Shown: one piece after another, positions 46,404 through 62,230 of the stretch
Numbering within the stretch: position 1 is the first letter of the stretch
How the letters are laid out: every line of letters begins with the position of its first letter
Origin: Anaeromyces robustus
Lineage: Eukaryota; Neocallimastigomycota; Neocallimastigomycetes; Neocallimastigales; Neocallimastigaceae
DNA: 64,000 nt
Assembly (NCBI GenBank): GCA_002104895.1
Contig: MCFG01000010.1
Span: 275,001 to 339,000, forward strand
Direction: 5' to 3'
Program-made: the position numbers and the translations under genes
Notes under the pieces: model-generated
Seen by the model: the letters and a program-made list of their open reading frames with translations, nothing else
Database searches by the model: none
Told to the model about the DNA's origin: nothing

Positions 46404-46589
46404 TTTCTTTTTATAGATAATTGTTTTTATATTATATATATACTTATACATATATAAAATATTTCAGTAATTTATTATTATTATAGTATTTTCTAATTGC
46501 TTATTTATTATATATATTCATATATTATTTTTATATATATTTATTAAATAACTTTTTTTTTTTTTTGTTAATAATGTAATTTTTATAAT
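45578..46589. other. Spacer between the dynein stop and the CEP131 start
   Basis: About 1 kb, AT-rich, with an A run near 46305-46320 and a T run of about 30 near 46371-46400. It must hold the dynein 3' end and the CEP131 promoter; I see no distinct motif. Confidence 0.7.
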
Positions 46590-49500
46590 CTAATCTGGTT
46601 GACATAATAATGCAACACCACGAGAAATCCAATAATCTGGAGATTTATCTGATGGCAAATTTACAGCTACAATAAAGTTTGTAGAATGACCTATTACATT
46701 AAAAATATTTTAGAGTATTAATTATATTAATTAATAAAGGAAAGATAAGATAAAAATAGTCAAATATATTACATTATAAAATATGATTTATATTATTTAT
46801 ATGTATAGATAAATTTATTATTTATCTTTATATATTATAAAAATTTTTTTTCATTAATTATTATTAACTTACCAGTTGTAGAAAGTGTTCCTGCTCTATC
46901 TGATGTTTTATATAAAGGACAAACATATTGATTAGGTTCATTTTGTATATGTTCAGTTGGTAAGAACCGTATAACCGGCATTAACTAATATATATATAAA
47001 AAATTAAATTTTTTATTAAGAAAAAAAAATATTATTAATAATTAAAATTAAGTAAATAATAATTAATTAATAATTTACAAAAAAAATAATAATATAATTT
47101 CATTATTAATAATATAATATATTAAATCATGATATTTACTGAATGCATTTCCATTGCATAAGAATCTTGAAGTAACTTAGAATCTCGATCATAATGTGCT
47201 CCTTCAATATATAATCCTTCTACTAAAACACCATCTTCTATTGGACTATCAGGGTCAACTAATGTACCATCTTCATTTGTTGGTACGATTTCATATGCAA
47301 ATTTTAATGTATCAATAGGTATATTATATTTACGTGCATGATTTTGTAATGTTCCGGTTAAAAATCCTTGAGGGAAGAAAAATCCTGGTAACCAAAAAGT
47401 TACAGGTTGTCCAAATTCAATCCATTCTGCCATAAACCTAATACGTCGATGTAAATCTGTTACCCATCCTCCAAGTGGTTTTAATGATAAGTAGGCTACG
47501 TTTGACCATGCATGAGGTACTTCATTATTTAATAAACTATTAAATACAGATTCTAATTCTTGACTCATAACTACAAAACCTTTAATTGCCTTTATTAAAT
47601 TTTCTAATGATAATTTTACAGTAGATAAAAGTTTATTAAATCGAACACATTCTTGACTTAATACGGTACTTAAACTATTAAGTATACGTCCATTTTCATC
47701 TCTTTGGAATAAAACTTTCATCATTTCTGTTACACCAGAATTCATAAATTTCAATGATGATGTAGATTGAGAAACAGGTTCACCATTTTCATCTTCTATG
47801 GAAGATTCTTGGTTTGCTTCACTTGGCATTTCTATAACTAATAATGCTGGCCATTCATTTAACATAGTATTTGCTAAATCTGTTACTATTTCTTCATTGG
47901 ATTTACCTCCTCCAGATGAAACTAATCTAGGTTGAATATCTACAATAGTCTTTATAACACGTTTTGTTTCTTGTATTTGATAACTAATATTAGCATTTTC
48001 ATGCATTCCAAATACAGATGGATCTTCTGTATATGGCAATGTATCAATATATTTCTTAACAAGATATAAATCTTCTTCTTCCGGTACATAATATACTCCG
48101 TTTGGTGATAAAAGATATTTATTTCCTAAAATTTCTTTACAATAATATTTACGTAATATGCATTTTAATGCACGTCTATCCCAATCATCAGTAACACGAC
48201 CACCAAATGTAATTTCACCTGTAAGATATAATAAAGCATCCCATTGTATCGTTTGATAATCATTCATCATATTTTTCAACATAGTAATAGAAACTTCTAA
48301 ATCAGCTGTACTCCAGTCATATAATATATTCCAACCTAAAGGTCCAAACTTTTTACGTTCATGAATTACAGCATTAAAGAAACATATACCAAATAATAAT
48401 TTTTTAAATTTAGCTGCATTTTGAATACATCCTTCGTAGGTATCTGTATCAATATCAGCAAATGAACGAGCAAGATTAGCTTTAAGACCTTTAGGTGGTT
48501 CATTTGTAACTTTAACACCTTCTTGTAATACAGAAATTGGGAATATGGTAGAAGGCATTGAAGAAAGATATAATCTAAAATCTGGATTTATACCTTCTGT
48601 ATTCTCTGATAATTCTTTAACTATTGTTTCTAAACGATTCATCCATGATTTAGCTAAATGACAATTTTGAAGGAATACCCAATCTCCATTTAACTGAGCT
48701 TTTCTAACAAGATTTTCTGCTATAGGACCTTGTCCTTGACCTAACGATATAATATGTAAACGATTTTCATATTTAATTTCCTTTGATTGTGAAAATTTAA
48801 CAAGAATTTGGGTTGGGTCAGAACCAGTAGATAAAATGAAAATAAGTGGAGTTTGAACACTTGTATCTTTATAAATTAAACTAATATCTAATGGTATAGA
48901 ATCAATAAATTCTTTACCAATATTCTTTTTTATGAAAGTAATAATAGATGGTACTACCATTTCTTCTCTTAATACTTTTATAATAATTAATTTTTGAATA
49001 TCAGATAATTCACTTTCTCTTCCTCCAGGTAACGAACTTTCAAATGGTTCGTCTGCATTCATAAATTCATGCCATTCACTAGAATTAGATTTTAATGATA
49101 ATTCAACAAATTTAAGATCTGGTAATGCTTCACTCATATTTAATACATCTTCCCAAATTTGATCAGTTATCCAATTTACTGAAGGTTTTGTAGAATCAGA
49201 TGAATGAGATATTGCACCTCTTAAGAAGAAATTCCATTCATCATCCGATATAATTTTATCTTCTTTCAAAATTTCTACACAAATCATAAAACTAAAGATG
49301 AGTTTATGTTTTTCGAATAAACCTCTTGATACATTACTAAATATTGTATAAGTAATTTGCTTACACATATTTAAAATATGAGTATTAAGATCAGGATCTC
49401 TATCCATTCCTTTAATACAAAGATTGAAAAGATTTTTGAAATATTTTAATGAAAATTGATACATAGGATCAATTTCAGCTAAATTGGCAACTACAAAATA

Positions 49501-52500
49501 TATAATGGCACCTCTAATAGAAACAGGAAGATATTTCTCACGAGCGGCATTAATTTCCTTTTCTGTAACTTCAGCTTGTTGTACACGTTGTTGAATAGCA
49601 GCTGAAGTAATTTTAGATTTATTTAAGGTATTAATCAATTCTTCATCATCTAATATATTACCTTCAGAATTAAATAATAATTTTAAAATTTTTTCTTCTA
49701 TATCTCTTAATTGCTTTTTATCATTAGATATGTTTACAATTAATTCATTTCTTTGTTCTTCCAATTCAGCTCTTTCAATTTTAACAACATCAGCGAGTAA
49801 TTGACCTTCTAAACCTTCACGTGTAACTGTAAAGTTAATAATTGTTACTTTGATACATATTTCTGGAAGATAATGAGGATTTGGTAATTTTGTGGTAATA
49901 TATAATTTAAAGTTTTTATCATACTCTACGTAACTATCTCCTAATTTCATTAATGTTCTACCACCTTGTCTTACAGTTTGTTTTAAAAGTAATGGTTCTA
50001 AGGCTGAATCAAGAGTTTCACCTACATCTTCTAAAAGTACAGGTTGACCTGTTCTAATAGCGTTTTCTAATGATCTTAAAAATTTAGGTTCTGATAATTT
50101 AATAACTTGTAATTCTGATCCTTCTTTTGACCTAATCCATCTATTAGCTTGTCCTTGAGGATCAATCATTAATGGCCATCTTCTACCTCTCGTAACTAAA
50201 ATACCATTTTCAGTAGAAAGTGTATCCGATGGTAAACCTTGCATATTCCATTCTCTTATCATAACTTGATCAGAAAGTGTGTCAATTAAGTTAAAAGATT
50301 CTAAAATTGGAATTTCTAATTCCTGACAACGTTCAATCCAACGTTTAACTAATCTTTGTCGATAAGTTGATGTAAAAGCCCCATAATAAGCTACACATGC
50401 CGCAGCTAAGAAAACATTACCATTTAAGGCTTCAATTTGATTATTAAGTGATTCCACAGATTGAATCCATCTTCCTTGTTCATCTGCAAGGGCTAAAGTT
50501 AATTTATTTGCCCTATCTAACCTTTTAGTAGTTTCTTCCTTCTTATTAATAAGTTCTTGCTTTTCTGCATTTGAATTTTCATAACTTTGTTTAAGTTCAT
50601 TTAATTGATCTTCAACTTGTTTTAATGCTGCAGTTTTTTCTGCTAATTTAGCTTGAGTGATCTTTAAAGCTTCTTGTGCTTCTTCTAATCTTTTACGTTT
50701 TGGTTGAACTTCTCTGAAAATGTGAGAATATTTATCTAAAGCAATAACCCACATACACATTGATTTACATGCTTTTGATACCTTTTCAACGTTTTCTGGT
50801 GTGAAATTTGGATTTTCAATATACTTCTTAAGTTTTTTAGTGGTAGCTTCAGGAATATTATCTTTATCAAATTCTATCATCTTTTTCATGATTTGTGGAT
50901 CACCCAATAATTTTTTACTACTATCCCAATCTGGTTTAACCTTAAATAAAATACAAATAGCTTCCATAACAGAAAGTACAAGATCTGGTGGTTTAGTAAA
51001 TACTTTCAATTCTGCAATATCCTTTTTATCTAAGGCATCTAAAGCTTTGTAAGCAGCTTCAAGTGCTGGTAATGCTTCATCAAGATCTTTCTGAGCTTCA
51101 TCTGCAATAGCTTGTGTTTGAGATGCCTTTTCTCTGACAACGGCTTCTTCTTCAGATACAACTTTTCTCACACCATCGGCAACTTCTTGATCTTTTGTAA
51201 TTTGGACCATAAGAGATTCAACATCTGCTGTTTTAGTCACTAAAATAGGTTGTAATTGTTCTAATTCAACTTGCATATTTGCAACCATTTCATTAGTTTC
51301 ATTTAATTTATCTAAACCATTCTTCAAACGATCTCTTTGAGCTGATAATTCCTTTCTCTTTTCCTGAAGCATAACAATATATAAGTTAATCAATTCTAAA
51401 TAACTGACTGGTGTAGTATAGTAATGTCTTCTAAGTTCTTCGTAATAAATCTTTGACATTTCACTAACACTAGCATGAATTTCAACACACATTTCCGATA
51501 TTTTTTCTTTCATTTCATCTGTACCTAAATCAGTATATTCAAGGAATCTCTTAGATACTGAAAGTAAAGCATCTTTTGGCCATTCATCAAACCAATCAAT
51601 AGTACAACAATTAACAAGAGATGGAAACATTCTACATCTATTTCTAAAACTATCTCCAACAGGTGATGTACCAAATACAATATGTAAATTATCTCTGACA
51701 CGATTAGTAAAGAATTGTAATACACTATCTCTATCTTCATTTAAACCATTATCTTTTGCTACAGGCCTTAAATCACCAATAATTTTTTCTCTTTCTTCAA
51801 ATTCAAAAAGATTTGGAATTTCACCTGTATTTAATATATTATTAATATCTTCAAGGAAGGTTTCAGATTTAATTTGAGTATCAGTAATCAAGAAAACAGT
51901 ATTTTTATTTTCAACACCAGCTAAACGATAAAGTTTTTTAATATCTTCACGCCATTCGTCCATACCATAAGTTCTTGTTAATTCAATTTGATGACATTTA
52001 TAATCTGATATATGACATGCCAATCTTGTTAAAGATTGTTTACCAGTACCACCAATACCAACAAGCATAGCATTACCTCTTGGTTGTCTTAAAATTCTAG
52101 CAATTCTTGAAATATGCTGCTTAGCATCCAAGAAGAAAATTAATCTCATATTCTTTGATAAAGTTACATTATATTCTTCTAAGTAATCCTCCAATACAGA
52201 ATTTAATGCATTTAAATCATTAATTTCAACATATACTCTTTCTTCAACTGGAACACCTGGTTTCATAAAATCCCCGAAGAAAATTGGTTGTTGCATTAAA
52301 GTGTCTGCAGTAAATTGAATACTGAAATTTTTATCTACTAATTCTGAAAGTAAATTATTGAAATATAATCTATCTGTATCATCAATTAAACGATCATGGA
52401 ATACACGAGCAGATTCATGACAGAATAATTTAACAATATCAAGTTTAGTTTCAATAGATTTATGATTAACTTGTAATATACCTTGAATAACTTTAGATAA

Positions 52501-55500
52501 ATCTCTCAAATTAAATGTATAATGCGATTTCTTTGGGGTTGGTAATAATTCTTTACACATTCTGTCATAAATTTCAATAGCAGAATGAATAATTGCATCA
52601 CATACACCATTAATTTCAGATGAAAAATCTTTAAGGAAACCTTCCAATATAGATTTAAATATTTTATTTAATGAAAGTTCAGATTGATTTGGAAGAGATA
52701 AAAGATTAAAGTATCTAATTAATCTTGGTGTTACAGCATTTCTACCACCACCAGGTGGTGCACAGGCAGCAACAACAGACACATCTTGAACTATTTTCCA
52801 TGTTAACTTTTCACGATCATAAAAACCACCAGAACCAATATATTGTCTCAATAATTCAATTGGTGGCTGTGAACCATAGGTATCTAATTTTGGCATATTT
52901 AAATCATCAACAAATAAAATAATTTTTGAGTTTCCTGGAGCACCAAAGATATTTTTACGTTTCTTTTCAAGTTTAATTTCAATCATTTCTTGAGTCATAG
53001 AACTTGTAGTTTGAGCAGAGAAATTAATGTTAATTTGAGTGTAACTATGTTCTCTACATGTCTTTGATATAAGATCTTGTATTGTTACAGATTTACCAAC
53101 ACCAGTTTTACCTGTAAATAATACTGGATAATTGGCATTTAAAAGCATCTTTAATAAATAGGTATATTTAACTGTATCTGGTGTAGGTACAATCATTTGG
53201 AAATATGGAATTTCAGGATTATATTCAAATGTAGGAACAATATTCTCCCATGAAACAAGAGTTTTTTTCTTAAAATCAATATAATAATTGAATAAATTAC
53301 CAGTATTTGGTAAATGAATTTCAACAATAGGTACATTATCTAACATATCTTTTATGAAAGTATCAAAAGCATCTTGATATCCATCAGCAAGATTACCACC
53401 CAATGACCAAATATAACAAAATATAAAAAGATAAGCTAAAATTGATTTCAAGTCTTTTTTATTCATTTTAAAGTTGATTTCTTGATTAATAATAAATGAA
53501 TGATATAATTTACAAAGACTAGTAACTAAATTGAAATCAGTACTTGGTATATATTCTTTACAATTTCTTCTAACAAATCTTAATCCTGAATCTATATAAT
53601 TTTCAAAAAGATTATAAATGTAAACCTTTAAATCATCACTAATAGTTTCTGGAAGCTTAGAAAGCCATGTCTGTGTATATGGTCTCCAACCTAAAACAAC
53701 AGAATCAATATAAACCATACCACAACGACTAACTGTAGCAGGTGAAGCAACAGCTAAATCAGCTACTTCAAATACTAAATGTTGTGTATTATTCAAACGT
53801 ATACGTTCACCATTATTCAAACAAAGTAATTTATTATCATCTAATACACTATTCATATTTTCAATCCATAATGCGTCTACTGGACCATCAAATACTGTCC
53901 ATTTTTCATCTTTTGATGTATCTGCAACTTGTTCTCTAATAAAGTAACCAACTAAACCATCTCTCCATTCCATTGTACTCAAATTGAATTCACCATATAA
54001 TTCAGCCATAGTAACACACTAATCAATTTTTATAATAATTATAAAAAAATCAGTAATTATTATTTATTATACATAATATTACTATTATAATTATTAATAT
54101 TTAATTTTATGTTATATTCTGTATATATAATTTTTTTTTCATTTTACCTTTGGATTTAAAACCCACATCTTAACTTTTTCTAATTCAGATGCTTTTGGCC
54201 AATTTTCCGCTTCTGCTTTCTCCTTTAATCTTGTCTTTGCTTTAGCTAAAACTTCATAAGCTGTAGTCTTACCACCACCAGTTGGACCAACTAACATAAC
54301 ACCATGTCTTACATTCATAGTATCATACAGTTGAATAATTCTTTCAAGAACTGTATCAGTACATTTTAATTTCTCTTCTTCCATAACTTCCTTAACCATT
54401 CTCATAATTTCACCAAAATCAACATCTGGTACAACAATTCCAGGGAATAAATCTTGTAAAATACCTCTAAATAGTGGAATATCTTCAGCAATAAATTTAG
54501 GTATATTAGAATCTCTTAAACTTCTAATTAAAACTACATCTTCTGTTAAATCTGGATTTGCTCTCTTTAATGTACCTGCCATAACCAATACACTCTTTAC
54601 AGCTCTCATACCGAAATCATAATGATCCTGTTGACTAAGTTGTTCACTACATAATTTATATAAATTAACAACTTTACCAGAAAGTGATTTTGCATTTTCA
54701 AAACCTTCTGAATATAAAATAATTTCAGCAATTAAACCATAGTCTGGAATCATCATAGCTATAGGTCTAAATAATGCCTTTAAGTTATCTGGTAATTCTG
54801 TACGTCCAGCATAACCTGGATTCATGGTAATAAATGAACAACAAGTATCAATTAATCTAATTTCTCTTCCTTCAAACATAAATTTAGTAAGATGAGCCAT
54901 CTTTGCATGAGTAATTGATAACAATTGTTGAGCAATAACAGATAATACTTCAATATCAATACGATTAAATTCATCGAAACAACACCAGGCACCACTTTGT
55001 GCAAGACTATATAAATTATAATATTAAAATTTTTACATAAAATTATTAATGTTAATATTAGTAATAAAAAAAACACTATAATACTATTATTTTGTTATTT
55101 GTTTTATATTTATAATATATATATTATTGTAATAACTACTACAGTAACATAATTTTACATACCCAGCAAACATTTTTCCCATCATCTTATAATCTAAACC
55201 ATCAGAACAATTGAATACAACACATTGTCTTGCTAATGCCTTTGATAAATCTTTAACCGTTTCTGTTTTTCCTGTACCAGCAGGACCAACTGGACTACCA
55301 CCAAGATTTAAATTAATAGCGCCAGTTAAAGTTAAATAACAACGATCTGTTAATGGTGTAATAACTAATCTTGGAGAACAACCTAAGTACTCATAACCAT
55401 AATTAAAAACTGAGGTACTCATTTTAATCGTACATGTATCTGCATTAACATCCCAATAATAACGTAATTGTTTTGACCAAACAAAATCGCTGGAACTTGA

Positions 55501-57272
55501 ACATTCTTCATCAATAAGATTTTGAACAATATCACGAGCATGTACATCTGTTGTAATTAAAGCACTAAATATACTTCTCTGAAGTTTAGTTAAATCACCT
55601 CTTACAACACTAGCCAAATTATTAAGATTCTATATATATATTAATATTTATATATTTTATATTCAATTAATAAAATAATCAATACAACCAATAGTATTTA
55701 AAAATAATAATAATAACACAATACTAATATATATAGTATCTACCTGAACAGAGGAATCATACATCTTGTTTAATTCATCTTTTGGATTACCGCATTCAAT
55801 ACATTCTGTTACATCTCTACACCAAATAATTTGGGATACAGTTAAAACAACCATACCAACATGAGACATAATCCATTCATTTTTGTCTTGTTCATCATAA
55901 TCATTTAATGCTGCTTTAATTAATTTCTTTAATATGGAAACCATACCTTCTTCTACACTTCCTAACCAAGATTCGACATTACCTCTTGCTTTTAATGTTT
56001 TGCCGAATGGAACACGTTCACCTTCGGGACTGTTCATTGCAAAAATATCAATACTTTTTGGTTCTGAACCAAATTCTAAAGACTTTATAGAATCAAAACA
56101 TTTACCAAGATGTGGTTGTACTGCTTGTGGATTTCTTGTTTGAGATAAAATTTCCAATAATTCTTCATTACTAAGGAAATAGAATCTTGGAAATAGTAAT
56201 CTTTTTGATTCAAGGTAATCTTCCAAACATTTTTGAATTTTATCTAATAATACATTGTTTTGTTCCATAGTTTCTAATAAACCTGGAGCTGTACCAGCTT
56301 TCATGGCATTTGGATTTCTTACTACTTTTCTCATAACTTCTTTCCAACTTCTATCAACCTAATAATTATTAAAATTTGCAAATATTTTTTTTATTTTATT
56401 TTATTCAAATAAAATAAAAAGGAATAAAAAGTTTTAATTAAAATATAAATTTTCATCAATTTTTAAATATAAATTAATATATATAAATATATTAAATGAT
56501 CTATTTTATTAATATTACTTGTGAAAACATTTTAGATTCATCTGGTAATTGACGTTGAATATCAGGAGCTGAGAAAATACTTTCAAGATATCTCCAATTT
56601 CTTTGACAATTAAGCCATGCATCCAATGTATCAGCAAATAAAGTTAATTGTTTATCCCATTTTTCAACCTCATTCTTAATTGGACCAATATGACGGCTTC
56701 CTTTAATAGTTGCAATAGTTACTTGACTATCTTCTAATTGAGTTTGAATTTCTTCAACACCAATTAAAAGGAATACATCCTTATAATCTCTATATGGTTG
56801 AATTTGGAATTCTGTATCATTCCAAAGTTTAATTAACTTATTCAACATTTCTTCAAGAGCCATTTCAGAACTGGCTTGACTAGATACATTACTAATTTCT
56901 TCTCTAAATTCAAATATATTTTCTTCAATTAATTTTCCTAAACAAAATTCTTCTTCTTTATTAATTTGTTTTCCAATTAATTCCTGTATTTTATCCCAAT
57001 GTCTTTGTTTTAAAGCTGGATTTCTTAAATCAACAATTGTTGGATAAATTGTCCATATTTCTTTAACCATATCTCTTAAATAAGGAACTACATCGTTTGG
57101 TGGTAATCCTTTATCTAATGAATATATAGTTTTTAATAATGTTTGAATTTGAGTATTCATTTCTTCAGTATCAAGAGTATCAAATTGGCATGTTTTCCAT
57201 TCTCTTTTAAAATAAATTGAATTAAAAACAAAAAGAAATAATATATTTTAATTATTTAATAATAATAATCAA

Positions 57273-57309
<37 letters not shown>

Positions 57310-60300
57310 ATATAATTTATCATTTTTTAAATAAATAGAATTAATAATATCTTTTAATAAAAAAAAAAGAAATATTTACATTGACATCTTTTTCCAATTT
57401 TCAATACTTTTCCATAAAGTTCTTTTTAATTCTACTTCTGTTTTTGTTTCTACCATTATTTCCCTTTTTGCATCTAATTCTTTATTATCAAGTAGTCTTG
57501 ATTGCTTTTGTTGTTGTTTATCTATATTTGGATTTTCAGCCTCAAATAATTTTTCCCATTCTTCAAATTTACATTTTTTATCCTCCAATTTTTGAAGACC
57601 ATCATTTAAAGCATCTAATAATTGTAAAATATTGTCACTTTTAGAACTTTGATTTAATATAATAGGTTCTTGAGCTTTATTTCTTATTTCTAAAACCTCA
57701 TTCAATAATTCTGAATAATTGTTTTCTAATTCTACTGAAAATTTATTAATATTATCTTCTTTTGTGTCAACTGCCATTTCAATTACTTCACTTAATTGTT
57801 GTACCGTTGGAGCAAGAGTTTGGAAAAGAGCAAAATCAGTAGATAAATTTGATGAAATATTATACTCTTCCATCAAATTAAACAAACGTGTTACTTCATT
57901 AAATCTATATTCAACTGACTTCATTGATTTTTTAACTATAAATATATATATATTGAAGTATATTAATAAATTATAAAAGAATAATAATAAAATTTAAAAA
58001 AAAAAATTGTATATATATATATATATAATTAAAAAAAAATTTCATTACTATGATCCAATGATCCTAAATATTCAACAAATTGTTCAACGCTTTTTGGTTG
58101 ATCATTTAATGTACGAATCCATTCTTGTAATTGAGATAACAAACTTTCATTTTTATCTTTAGAAATATTTGGTAAAATTTTTGAAACTTCTGAAAAACAT
58201 CTTTGAGGACTTGGGATAAGTTCTTTTTTTAAATTAGTAGTATCGACACAAATATTATTAATTTCTGTAGTTACTGGAATAGCTTCCATTTCTTCTAATT
58301 GATGGGAATATTTTTTCAATGAATCTTCAAAATAATCTACGAACTTAGATCTTAGTAACTCTTTTTCATCAGCAGCAGCATTTTTATCCTTTTCTTTATC
58401 TCCTTCTCCTTCTCCTTCTTCTTCTTCTTCTTCTTCTTTGTCTTCTTTTTCTTCCTCTTTTTCCTCTACTTCCATTTCTTCTTCATTTTCACCTTCAACA
58501 GCTAATTCTTCCTTTTTTTCTTCTTCATTAAAATCTGGTGGTTTATACATTTCTAATAACTTTTGAACATCAATCTTTTTAAATGATTCATTTTCAACCC
58601 ACATAGAACGAACATCTTCCCATTGTTTCATCCAATTAAATGCGTTATCAAATACTCCAACGAATACACCACGTATACGACCCACTAATTCTCTAAAATA
58701 ATCATCATCTAAAACAATAGAAACAATAGATGAACCTTCGAAGGCATCAGAATCTTCCTCATCATTCTCATCAAATGAATATATATCTTCCAAATATGGA
58801 ATAGTATTTGATAATAATTGGAAACCTTCAATTAGTGAAATAAATAATTTTACGATATTATCATACGAATTGATAAAATCCATTAATGGTGGATTAAAAT
58901 AAAGATTTCTTTCAGGAGAAATAGTGTTCAATAATAATTCTATATGAAATATGGAAAGAATTTCTGGTTTTTTATTTATATCAAAATTAATACTACCTTT
59001 ATTAGATGCTTTATTATCTTTTAAATCAGTGTTTTTTTTTGTATCATCTTCTGTTTCATCAGATTCATCTGTTTTCTTCTTTTCCTTCATTTCTAATTTC
59101 TTTTGCTCTTCTAAATATAATTTTAAACTAATAGGATCATCATATTCTTCAATTAAATCCATATAAATATTAATAGATTGACGATTTAATTTAGTTAATA
59201 TATTAAAGAAATCTTGAAATCCAGATTTTATTAAAACTGAAGTTTTAACTTCTTTTCCTACAATAATACCAGCAACTTGAACATTATCAACTGTTTGAGA
59301 ATCATAATCATCTAATTGTTGACTACCATTAATAGATTTTAATGCTGAATTACTATCATTTACATTATTATCAATATACATATCATCATTTTCATTATCA
59401 CTTTTTTGATTTTTTTGTTGGAAAGATACATCATCATCAGTACATCCATCAAAAATATAACCAAGTAATGAACGAGTACTATCTAATATAAGCATATGAA
59501 GTGTATTTATTGTTATATAATCAACTAATTTAACAAATCTCTTCAAACGTCTACATTCCGTTCTTCTTGCCGCTTGCTCAGTAAATGTTAATTGTTTTTT
59601 CTCTTTTTGTTGTTTTTTATCTTCTTGATTATTATCATTTCCATCACTTTGTTCTTTTTCATTTCCCTTATTATCATCATTTTTTACCATTTCATTATTA
59701 TCATTATCCTTTTTATCAGTTTTATTGTTATTATCTTTATCATTTTCTTCTTTTTCTTCATCTTTCTTATCGTCATCATTATCATCATCATCTTCTTCTT
59801 TATAATCGTCCATATCAATTTCAAAACCCTGTTCTTCTAAACATCTTTTACTAGCATCTTCAACAATAACTCTAATATTTTGTTCCCATGATTTCATTAC
59901 ATCAACTTGTATTTTTTGAAGCCATTCTTTTTGCTTATTAATAAAACAAGACAATTCAATATTTTTATCTTTTATTTCAACTAATAATCTTTTTTCTGAT
60001 ATATCAACAGCTTCTTTTTTAATTTCTAATAATGCATCTCTTAAAATTGGATGAACTATAAATAATTTTTGAGATAAATATTTCTTTGCTTGTTCTATTT
60101 TAACATGGAATATATATGATTTCCATTGTTTAAATATTTTCCATAATCTATATCTTGCAAAGAATGGTATCTTTAATAATTTATAAAACAATGAATATTC
60201 TCTTAACCATTGATCTAATGGAGTAAATTCAGCATGATTATCTTTATCAAACATCGTTACACCCTATCGTATTTATAAAAAAAATATAGATTAATTAGAT

Positions 60301-61096
60301 TAATTAGATTATTTATAAAATAAATAATTTATTTATATAAATATTCATAATAAGAAATAATATTTAGATATTATATTAATTTATTATTTATCAATTATAT
60401 AAAACAGTTAATTTTTTTTTTTTTTACTTTTGCACTTAAAGTATAAAAGTTACTTGTTCTATCAATATTTGAATACTCAACAACTTCTAAGTTATACGGA
60501 TCATATGAAGGTTGTCCTTTACAAATTTTTGGTTTTATTATATTACAATAAATAAACTCATTTGTTTCTGGATGTTGTTTTATATATTCAATAAATTTAA
60601 ATGGTGAATTCTTTTTTTTTAATTCATTAATACGCATAATAGAAGATAACGAATTATTATTATATTTATTATCATATGAATCATTATTTTCTAATATTGC
60701 TTCTTTATCTTCTTGATCTTCTTCAATAATTTTTACACGTTTATTATTTGAAGGGATTGGTGGTATAGGTGCAAAATGATTCATTTGTTGATCTAATAAT
60801 AAACCCTCATTATCATCTTGTACATAATTATTAATTCTTTTTAAAGTTTTTTGTTTCTTTTGTTTATTTCCATTTAATAATAAATATAATAAATCATTGT
60901 TATGTGAATTCATACCCCCAAGATATCTTTTAGTTTCTACTTTTGGAAATATTTCTGGTTTCTTAGATTTTAAATAGTATTTATTTTTATCTAACTTTAG
61001 TATAGAATTATGTTATTAAATAATTTTAACTTGTAAAAAAAATTTATAATATAATTTTAACTTGTAAAAAAGATTTATAATATAATTATATAATAA

Positions 61097-61137
<41 letters not shown>

Positions 61138-62230
61138 TTATTTCAACTTTTAAAATAATAAATTATATAATTTATTAACTTACGTTATCATTTTTATTCA
61201 TGTTATTTCCTGTATAAATATTATTATTAGAAGTATTAATAGATTTATTTGTTAGAGTTAAATGTTGATTAGGTATTAAATTAGAATTTGTGGATGGTTG
61301 TACGATAGGATTTAATCTAACACCTGATGTTGTTCTTTTGCCATTAAATCTAAAATGAGATTGTGGTACAGTTTTTGAAGTTACACTATATAATCTTTTT
61401 AATAATTTTTCAGAAATTTGTTCTTTTGTCATATTTTCTGATAATAAGCTTATTTCAGAAAATCTATCACTATTAGCCGTTAATTGTCTTGAATCATATA
61501 TATCTTTAAAATTATTACTTGTAGATGAGATAGTATTGTTTTCATTATTAATTTGAGGCATAATTGAATCGTTATTATTTTTTAAACTTCTAACACTACT
61601 TCCACTATTTATACGACTTTTTGAATTTGATGATTTTTTAGATAAATTTACTTTTGAATTATTTTTTGATGATTTTTTTGAAGATAATACTTCTATTGGA
61701 TCATTAAATTCTAAAAATTGAGATGTATTTATACTGGGGTCATCTATATTTTTCCCATTTAATGAATAATTTGAAAGAGGAGTAGTAGGTAAACTATTTT
61801 TACTACTTCTACTTCCAGTTCTTTTTAATTCACGTAAAAATGATGCACTATTACCTTGAGTAGAATGACTTGAATGAATAAAATGACTTGATTGACTTGA
61901 ATGAAGATTAGACCTTGGTTGTGGATTTATATCTATATCTGGAACATTTTGATTTATTTCAGTAAAATGTTCAATATCCATTTCATCTACATCCGGAGGT
62001 ATTTCTAAATTATTATTTTCTGTAATTTTTTCAGAATTATATATAGTATTCTTTTCATTATTATCTATATCAATTTCTTCAGATTTTGAATTATTCTGAA
62101 TTTTTTCTTTATCAGATTCCAATATATTAGAATCTACTAAATTTTGATTCTCATTTTCTATTTCCTCGATTTTTGGGTTATCCTGAACATCACTTATAAC
62201 ATTATTATGGAAGGAAGAATTTTCCTCCAT
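46590..62230 (-). CDS. DNAH6: Axonemal inner-arm dynein heavy chain, DNAH6-like
   Basis: Motor subunit of a flagellar inner-arm dynein. Exons: 62230-61184, 60994-60428, 60263-58049, 57935-57380, 57203-56519, 56358-55744, 55629-55163, 55006-54148, 54018-47140, 46984-46873, 46690-46590; 14103 nt, 4700 residues, all in frame. Tail (DHC_N2): [49 protein letters not shown]1 P-loop GPAGTGKTE at about 2010 with Walker [10 protein letters not shown] after an intron; AAA2 GPTGGGKT at about 2291; AAA3 GKTGVGKS at about 2640; AAA4 GIGGTGKQ at about 2991. Next comes the coiled-coil stalk with its microtubule-binding tip ([13 protein letters not shown], then [20 protein letters not shown]). The C-terminus [43 protein letters not shown] is closest to what I recall of DNAH6. 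It is longer than the usual 4000-4500 residues because of an N-terminal Ser/Asn-rich extension and acidic inserts in the tail. DNAH1/3/7-type identity is less likely but not excluded. Confidence 0.93.
58375..58540 (-). other. Acidic low-complexity insert in the dynein tail
   Basis: Encodes a run of Glu with Lys and Gly ([19 protein letters not shown] and neighbours) inside exon 60263-58049. A second Asp/Lys/Asn-rich insert lies at about 59600-59810. Both are in frame and sit between conserved tail segments. Confidence 0.85.
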
